From positions 1-11,956 of the forward strand of contig QKGW01000358.1 in assembly GCA_003250275.1 (NCBI GenBank): 11,956 bases of DNA, given 5' to 3'. The notes under the pieces were generated by a model, which was not told where the DNA came from, ran no database searches, and saw only the letters and a list, made by a program, of their open reading frames with translations. This document shows positions 6,997 to 11,956 of the stretch, piece after piece. Numbering within the stretch: the stretch's first letter is position 1; each line of letters begins with the position of its first letter. The translations under genes were made by a program, and so were the position numbers. This stretch comes from Alphaproteobacteria bacterium. Its GTDB lineage: Bacteria; Pseudomonadota; Alphaproteobacteria; Rhodospirillales; Rhodospirillaceae.

Positions 6997-7329
6997 ATGA
7001 AATTGCCCGACCTGCCGTTCACCGTCACCGCCTGGGACGCGCTCCCCGCCACCGAGCACCCCGGCGAGACCGGCACCGCGACCTGGCGCACCTTGAACGT
7101 CGGCGACGTGCGCATCCGCCGCGTCGACTACTCGCCCGGTTACCTCGCCGACCACTGGTGCGACCGCGGCCACATCCTCTACGTGCTCGAAGGCGAACTC
7201 GAAACCGAGTTGCGCGACGGCCGCCGTTTCACCATCTCGGCGGGGGAGAGTTACGAGGTTTCCGACTTCGGCGACGCGGCGCACCGGTCTTCGACCAAGA
7301 CCGGCGTGAAGCTGTTCATCGTCGACTGA
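6997..7329 (+). CDS. DHCW-motif cupin-fold protein
   Basis: 110 residues, a single cupin barrel. The family-naming segment ADHWCDRGHILYVLEGEL is at 51-68; His53, His59 and Glu65 are candidate metal ligands, and His96 in the second cupin motif (GDAAHRS) is the likely fourth. The segment FTISAGESYEVSD (78-90) is the usual turn between motifs. The substrate is unknown for this family; small single-barrel cupins often bind a metal and act as sensors or isomerases. AGGA (6985-6988) lies 8 nt before the ATG. It starts 15 nt after putR and 47 nt before an SDR gene, so co-transcription with putR is likely. A link to proline use is only suggested by position. Confidence 0.85.
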   Translation: MKLPDLPFTVTAWDALPATEHPGETGTATWRTLNVGDVRIRRVDYSPGYLADHWCDRGHILYVLEGELETELRDGRRFTISAGESYEVSDFGDAAHRSSTKTGVKLFIVD

Positions 7330-7376
7330 CGCGCCAAGCCCGGCTCCCCGAACCGCAATTCCGAGGAGCTTCTGTC

Positions 7377-8171
7377 ATGCGCATCGATCTCAGCGGCAAG
7401 ACCGCCGTCGTCACCGGCTCGTCCGAGGGCATCGGCTTCGCCATCGCCGAGGGCCTCGCGCTCGCGGGCGCGCGGGTGATCGTCACCGGCCGCCGCGAGG
7501 AGAAGGTCGCCGCCGCGGTCAAGGCGATCGCCACGCCCGAGCGCGAGGTCGCGGTCGAGGGTTTCGCCGTCGACCTCGCCACCGCCGACGGCTGCGGCGC
7601 GCTGATCCAGGCGCACCCCGCCCCCGACATCCTCGTCAACAACCTTGGAATCTTCGAACAGAAGAATTTCTTCGAGCTCGACGACGACGACTGGCGGCGG
7701 ATGTTCGACGTCAACGTGATGTCGGGGGTGCGGCTGTCGCGCGGCTACCTGCCGCGGATGATCGACGCGGGCTGGGGGCGGGTGCTGTTCCTCTCCTCCG
7801 AATCCGGCCGCAACATCCCGCCCGACATGCTCCACTACGGTTTTTCCAAGACCGCGGTGCTGGCGATCTCGCGCGGCCTCGCCAAACGCGTCGCCGGCAC
7901 CGGCGTGACCGTCAACGCGGTGCTGCCGGGGCCGACGCTCTCCGAGGGCGTCGCGGACATGCTGGCGGAAGAGGTGGAATCGAGTGGCCGTCCGGTCGAG
8001 GAGGTGGCGGCGGATTTCGTCCGGTCGCACCGCCCGGGGTCGCTGATCCGCCGCGCCGCCTCCCCCGAGGAGGTGGCGAACATGGCGGTTTATCTGTGTT
8101 CGACGCAGGCCTCGGCGACCACCGGCGCGGCGATGCGGGTGGACGGCGGCATCGTCGACGACATCATCTGA
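7377..8171 (+). CDS. Classical short-chain dehydrogenase/reductase
   Basis: 264 residues, the usual size for the classical SDR family. It carries the cofactor motif TGSSEGIG (13-20), NNLG (88-91, a variant of NNAG), and the catalytic tetrad Asn113, Ser141 (in LSSESG), Tyr154 and Lys158 (YGFSK). The arginines after the second strand (TGRR, 37-40) suggest NADP(H) preference. The C-terminus AAMRVDGGIVDDII matches family endings. GAGGAG (7363-7368) lies 8 nt before the ATG at 7377. Substrate cannot be read from sequence; such genes are often labelled 3-oxoacyl-ACP reductase-like without proof. It lies downstream of the cupin and may share its transcript. Its last 8 bases overlap the end of the converging MFS gene. 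Confidence 0.93.
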   Translation: MRIDLSGKTAVVTGSSEGIGFAIAEGLALAGARVIVTGRREEKVAAAVKAIATPEREVAVEGFAVDLATADGCGALIQAHPAPDILVNNLGIFEQKNFFELDDDDWRRMFDVNVMSGVRLSRGYLPRMIDAGWGRVLFLSSESGRNIPPDMLHYGFSKTAVLAISRGLAKRVAGTGVTVNAVLPGPTLSEGVADMLAEEVESSGRPVEEVAADFVRSHRPGSLIRRAASPEEVANMAVYLCSTQASATTGAAMRVDGGIVDDII

Positions 8172-9471
8172 TCGTGCGCGCGTTCATTTGCAGCGTCACC
8201 GCGATCGCCGCGGTGAGCACCCAGGCGGCGGCACAGAACGCCGCGACCCAGACCCAGCCGCCATGGCTCCAGAACCAGCCGCCCGAGGAGCCGAGCACCG
8301 ACGAGCCGACGTAATAGGCGAGGAGGTAGAGCGACGCGGCGTGGCCCTTGGCGCCGCGCGCGGTCTGGCCGATCCAGCTCGACGCGGTCGAGTGGGCGGT
8401 GAAGAAGCCGAAGGTGAGGATCGCGATGCCGACGATGGTGACCGCGAGCGAATCGGAGAGGGTGAAAACGAGGCCGATCAGCGCCAGCGCCATGCCGCCG
8501 GTGAGCACCGGGCCGCGCCCGATGCGGTCGGACAGCGCGCCCGCCGCCGCCGAGGCGACGATGCCGAACAGGTAGCAGGTGAAGATCAGCGCGATTTCGT
8601 CGTGCGAGAGCGCGAACGGCGGCGCGAGCAGGCGGAAACCGACGTAGTTGTAGACGGTGACGAACGCGCCCATCGCAAGGAAGCCGACCACGAACAGCGC
8701 CGCGAGGCGTGGGTTGGCGAGGTGGCGCTTCCAGTTGGCGAGGTGGTCGCGGACGCTGAAGGTGACCTTGCGGCGGAAGTTGCGCGATTCCGGCAGCAGC
8801 AGCGCGAAGCAGATCACCGAGAGCGCGCCGGTCGCGCCGATGAAGCCGATCGCCACCGGCCAGGAAAAGTGCTCGGCGACGAACCCGGTGATGACGCGGC
8901 CCGACATCCCGCCGTAGGCGTTGCCGCCGATGTAGACGCCCATCGCGAGGCCGAGGCCCTTGGGTTCGATCTCCTCGGCGAGGTAGGCCATCGCCACCGC
9001 CGGAACCCCGCCGAGTGCGATGCCGATCGCGGCGCGGGTGGCGAGCAGCAGGTGCCAGTCGGGGATGAACGCGGAAACCACCGAGAGCACCGAGGCGATG
9101 CCCATCGAGGCGAACATCAGCCACTTGCGTCCGAGGTTTTCGGAAAGCGCGCCGAAGCAGAGGATCGACACCGCGAGGCAGGCGGTGGTGAGCGACAGGC
9201 TGAGCGAGCTTTCCGCCGGGGAGACGTGGAACGCCTCGGCGAGGATCGGCAGCAGCGGCTGCACGCAGTAGATCAGCGAGAAGGTGGCGTAGCCGACGAG
9301 GAACAGCCCGATGGTGATGCGCCAGTAGGCGGCGGTGCCGCGGCGGGTGAATTCGGGGTCGCCCTCGGGCGTCGGCGCGGGGCTCGCCGGAGGCGGCGCG
9401 GGTGGCGTGGCGGGGAGGTCGTCATCGGCTGCGCTGGCGAGCGCGGAATCGGCGGGCGTCACATGGACCAT
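8164..9471 (-). CDS. MFS transporter, YnfM-like
   Basis: 435 residues with about 12 hydrophobic segments. Both halves carry MFS motif A (GALSENLGRK, 107-116; GALSDRIGRG, 311-320), as expected from the internal duplication. The segment GGVPAVAMAYLAEEI (154-168), then LAMGVYIGGNAYGGMSGR, is typical of the YnfM subgroup (E. coli YnfM is a putative efflux protein, related to arabinose-type exporters). The substrate is unknown. The first 45 residues are a Pro/Ala-rich cytoplasmic tail (LPATPPAPPPASPAPTPEG) longer than usual. The ATG at 9471 has AGG 7 nt upstream; a GTG at 9474 in frame is possible but less good. Its end overlaps the SDR gene by 8 bp. E. coli ynfM neighbours a LysR gene (ynfL); here a LysR gene lies beyond selO, so it might be the regulator. 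Confidence 0.92.
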   Translation of the reverse strand: MVHVTPADSALASAADDDLPATPPAPPPASPAPTPEGDPEFTRRGTAAYWRITIGLFLVGYATFSLIYCVQPLLPILAEAFHVSPAESSLSLSLTTACLAVSILCFGALSENLGRKWLMFASMGIASVLSVVSAFIPDWHLLLATRAAIGIALGGVPAVAMAYLAEEIEPKGLGLAMGVYIGGNAYGGMSGRVITGFVAEHFSWPVAIGFIGATGALSVICFALLLPESRNFRRKVTFSVRDHLANWKRHLANPRLAALFVVGFLAMGAFVTVYNYVGFRLLAPPFALSHDEIALIFTCYLFGIVASAAAGALSDRIGRGPVLTGGMALALIGLVFTLSDSLAVTIVGIAILTFGFFTAHSTASSWIGQTARGAKGHAASLYLLAYYVGSSVLGSSGGWFWSHGGWVWVAAFCAAAWVLTAAIAVTLQMNARTIR

Positions 9472-9609
9472 CACTGCACCTGGGCGCGATTTTCACGCGC
9501 GCGGACTAGGTTATCCTGCGTATTGGACTACATACAGAGCGGTTTCTTTCCCGGATATAGGCGGAATTCCCGACCTCACCAGACCGCCCGACGAAAATAA
9601 GGCAAGCTT
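9472..9609. promoter_or_regulatory. Divergent control region between the MFS gene and selO
   Basis: This 138-bp gap must hold promoters for both genes. I see no convincing -35/-10 pair for either. A 6-bp direct repeat GGACTA (9503-9508 and 9525-9530) recurs at a 22-bp interval, roughly two helical turns, and could be part of an operator. The selO ribosome-binding site AAGG (9599-9602) lies 7 nt before its ATG. Confidence 0.35.
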
Positions 9610-11049
9610 ATGATTTCGACCATCGCCGATCCTGCATACCGGCCATCGCGCCGTGCGTTGGATCTCGGTTCGGCGTTCTACGACGTCGTCGAACCGGCGC
9701 GCTTCCCCGAGCACCGGCTGCGCTACCGCAACCGCCGTTGGGCGGCGCGGGTCGGCCTCGACGGGCTGTCCGACGCGGACTGGATCGACGCGATGGCGCG
9801 CTTCGCGCCGCTGCCGGAGACCCTTCCCGAGGCGCTCGCCTTCCGCTACCACGGCCACCAGTTCCGCAGCTACAACGACGAACTCGGCGACGGGCGTGGC
9901 TTCCTCTACGCGCAGCTCCGCGACGACCGCGGCCGCCTTCTCGACCTCGGCACCAAGGGCAGCGGCCAGACCCCCTATTCGCGCTTCGGCGACGGCCGCC
10001 TGACGCTCAAGGGCGGGGTGCGCGAGATCCTCGCCACCGAAATGCTCGAAGCCCTCGGCGTCGACACCTCGAAGTCGTTCAGCCTGGTCGAGACCGGCGA
10101 GGCGCTGGAACGCAACGACGAGCCCTCGCCGACGCGTGCCTCGGTGCTGGTGCGCCTGTCGCATTCGCACATCCGCATCGGCACCTTCCAGCGCCTGCGC
10201 GCGCTCGGCGAGGACGAGGATTTGGCGAAGCTGCTCGACTACGTGGTCGAGACCTACATGCCCGAACTCCTGCCGACCGCCGGCCCGGCGCGCGCGCTCG
10301 CGTTCCTCGCTGAGGTGCAGCGCCGCGTCGCGCGCGTCGGCGCGCAGTGGATGACCGCGGGCTTCGCGCACGGCGTCCTGAACACCGACAACATCAACGT
10401 CACCGGAGAGAGCTTCGACTACGGCCCGTGGCGTTTCGTCCCCACCCTCGACCCCGGCTTCACCGCCGCCTACTTCGACCGCACCGGGCTCTACGCCTTC
10501 GGCGCGCAGCCGCAGACGCTCGCGTGGAATCTCGCGCGCCTCGCCGAGTGCTTGCTGCCGCTCGCGCCGCGCGCCGAGCTGCAGGCGACCCTCGACGGCT
10601 TCGCCGACGACTTCGGCCGCGCCTTCCAGGCCGCGGTGCTGCGCCGCCTCGGCCTCGCCGAGCCCGGCGACGACGCGGCGCGGATCGCGCTTTCGGAGGC
10701 GTGGTGGCGCTTCCTCTACGAGAGCGAGGCGCCGTTCGCGCAGCCCTGGCACGACTGGTTCGGCGGCCTCGCGAGCGCGGAGCGCGCCGGGCGCAGCCCG
10801 GTCGCCGAACTCTACGACGGGGAGGCGTTCGCGCCGGTGCGCGCGGCGCTCGACGGTTTCGCGCCCGAGCACCCCGAACTGTTGCAGCGGTCATACTTTT
10901 CCCGTGCGGAACCGTGTACGATGCTGATCGCCGACGTGGAGGGACTCTGGTCGGCGATCGATGCCCGCGACGACTGGTCCGCCTTCGACGCCAAGCTCCG
11001 CGAGATCGCGGAGATGGCCGAGGCGCTGGGGCTCGCGGCGGGCGCGTAA
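9610..11049 (+). CDS. selO: SelO/YdiU-type pseudokinase (protein AMPylase family), C-terminal variant
   Basis: 479 residues. SelO proteins have a kinase fold that binds ATP in flipped orientation and transfer AMP to proteins, in redox homeostasis. The active site appears intact. Lys116 (GTKGSGQTPYSR), Glu139 (GGVREIL), Arg182 and Arg189 (VRLSHSHIRIG), Asp260/Asn261 (HGVLNTDNINV) and Asp270 (DYGP) line up, from memory, with the catalytic residues of Pseudomonas syringae SelO. Also typical are ALRYHGHQF-like AFRYHGHQF and RTGLYAFGAQPQ. Oddity: after about residue 370 the usual NPKxVLRNYLA block and the C-terminal cysteine motif are absent. The protein ends in a different helix-rich tail (DDWSAFDAKLREIAEMAEAL). 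The ATG at 9610 has AAGG 7 nt upstream. A LysR gene follows after 18 nt. Confidence 0.9.
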   Translation: MISTIADPAYRPSRRALDLGSAFYDVVEPARFPEHRLRYRNRRWAARVGLDGLSDADWIDAMARFAPLPETLPEALAFRYHGHQFRSYNDELGDGRGFLYAQLRDDRGRLLDLGTKGSGQTPYSRFGDGRLTLKGGVREILATEMLEALGVDTSKSFSLVETGEALERNDEPSPTRASVLVRLSHSHIRIGTFQRLRALGEDEDLAKLLDYVVETYMPELLPTAGPARALAFLAEVQRRVARVGAQWMTAGFAHGVLNTDNINVTGESFDYGPWRFVPTLDPGFTAAYFDRTGLYAFGAQPQTLAWNLARLAECLLPLAPRAELQATLDGFADDFGRAFQAAVLRRLGLAEPGDDAARIALSEAWWRFLYESEAPFAQPWHDWFGGLASAERAGRSPVAELYDGEAFAPVRAALDGFAPEHPELLQRSYFSRAEPCTMLIADVEGLWSAIDARDDWSAFDAKLREIAEMAEALGLAAGA

Positions 11050-11067
11050 CCACCACGGGACGAACCG

Positions 11068-11956
11068 ATGGAACTGCGACACCTCCGATACTTCCTCGCC
11101 GTCGCCGAGGAACGCAACTTCACGCGCGCCGCCGCCCGCGTCGGCATCGGCCAGCCGCCGCTCAGCCAGCAGATCCGCGATCTCGAAACCGAGGTCGGTG
11201 CGCCGTTGTTCCACCGCGTGCCGCACGGCGCCGAACTCACCGAGGCGGGCAAGGCGTTTCTTGAGGTCGCGCGCGGCATCCTCGCCCAGGCCGAGGCCGC
11301 CAAGACCGCCGCCCTGCGCGCCGCGCGCGGCGAGATCGGCCGCCTGCGCGTCGGCTTCACCGGCTCGGCGGCGTTCAATCCGCTGGTGCCGTCGATGATC
11401 CGCGCCTACCGCCGCGCCTATCCGACCGTCGACCTCAGCCTGACCGAGCGCAACACCGTCCAGCTCGTCGAGGCGCTGCACAAGGGCGACATCGACATCG
11501 GCTTCATCCGCCCGAGCGCCGACGACGAGGAGGGCCTCAAGCTCTACCGCTTCCCCGACGAGCCGATGCTGATCGCGGTGCCCGCGGCGCACCCGCTCGC
11601 GCGCCGCACCGGCGCGCCGCTCGATGCGCTCGCCAAGGAGCCGTTCGTGCTCTATCCGCGCCCGGTCTGCCTCGGGCTCTACGAGGAGGTGGTGCGCCAC
11701 TGCCACCGCGCCGGGTTCACCCCCGATCTCGTCCAGGAAGCGCCGCAGATGGCCTCGGTGATCAACCTCGTCGCCGCCGAGATGGGGGTGTCGGTGGTGC
11801 CGCGCTCGATGGCGCAGGTGAAGGTCGCGGGCGTTGCCTACGTGCCGTTCGAGGGCGAGCAGCCGGTCGCCCGCCTCGCCTGCGCGATGCGCCGCACCGA
11901 GACCGCGCCCGCCGCGCGTAACTTCGTCGCCCTCGTCGCCGAGCGTGACCGACAGA
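11068..11956 (+). CDS. LysR-type transcriptional regulator, cut by the window end
   Basis: 296 residues are visible and the frame is still open at the edge; LysR proteins are usually about 300, so little is missing. The N-terminal winged helix-turn-helix is MELRHLRYFLAVAEERNFTR, then AAARVGIGQPPLSQQIRDLE (21-40). The effector domain begins at about residue 91 (GRLRVGFTGSAAFNPLVPSM). It fits the BenM/CatM-like branch that senses small aromatic or organic acids, though the ligand is unknown. It starts 18 nt after selO stops, with a weak GGGA upstream, so it is probably expressed with selO. In E. coli the LysR gene ynfL neighbours ynfM, so control of the MFS gene at 8164-9471 is a reasonable guess. 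Confidence 0.94.
   Translation, partial: MELRHLRYFLAVAEERNFTRAAARVGIGQPPLSQQIRDLETEVGAPLFHRVPHGAELTEAGKAFLEVARGILAQAEAAKTAALRAARGEIGRLRVGFTGSAAFNPLVPSMIRAYRRAYPTVDLSLTERNTVQLVEALHKGDIDIGFIRPSADDEEGLKLYRFPDEPMLIAVPAAHPLARRTGAPLDALAKEPFVLYPRPVCLGLYEEVVRHCHRAGFTPDLVQEAPQMASVINLVAAEMGVSVVPRSMAQVKVAGVAYVPFEGEQPVARLACAMRRTETAPAARNFVALVAERDRQ

Noticed and set aside
1..11956. CRISPR arrays, insertion sequences, tRNA or rRNA genes, prophage
   Set aside because: No regularly spaced repeats, transposase motifs, terminal inverted repeats or tRNA-like cloverleafs were seen on reading; the holin-like gene at the left edge belongs to a chromosomal stress operon pattern, not a phage.

Overview
The window reads as chromosomal DNA of a high-GC alphaproteobacterium, tentatively Rhodospirillales-like. 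The evidence is very GC-rich codon use, an HWE-family histidine kinase, promoter sequences matching the alphaproteobacterial general-stress sigma factor EcfG (GGAAC-N17-CGTT), and a short PutA next to a divergent Lrp/AsnC regulator of PutR type. I see no IS element, CRISPR array, tRNA or rRNA, and no sign of recent transfer. The genus call is inference.

Left part (1-3233), a stress/envelope cluster. On the minus strand a DUF883 (ElaB/YqjD-like) membrane-anchored protein overlaps a second small membrane protein that runs off the left edge. A perfect EcfG-type promoter lies just upstream of the DUF883 gene, and an imperfect mirror-image copy faces the other way, toward a soluble GAF-PAS-HWE histidine kinase on the plus strand. 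Right after the kinase stop codon a second perfect EcfG-type promoter precedes a 49-residue single-span membrane protein. A secreted PRC-barrel protein follows and ends at a strong intrinsic terminator. These are the only two perfect EcfG-type sites I found on either strand.

Middle part (3241-8171), proline catabolism. A 1043-residue bifunctional PutA (proline dehydrogenase plus P5C dehydrogenase, without the DNA-binding ribbon-helix-helix domain) is on the minus strand. Divergent from it, across 132 bp, is an Lrp/AsnC regulator that is probably PutR. It is followed in the same direction by a small DHCW-motif cupin and a classical SDR oxidoreductase, which could form one transcription unit.

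Right part (8164-11956). A YnfM-like MFS transporter on the minus strand overlaps the end of the SDR gene by 8 bp. Divergent from it is a SelO/YdiU-type pseudokinase (protein AMPylase family) with an atypical C-terminus. A LysR regulator follows closely and is cut by the window end.

Most of this is ordinary metabolism and regulation. The parts most worth a second look are the two EcfG-type promoters around an orphan HWE kinase, the tiny membrane protein with its own stress promoter, the Glu-to-Gly change in PutA's nicotinamide-cofactor motif, and the SelO variant lacking the usual C-terminal module. I found no convincing evidence of a completely new multi-gene system.
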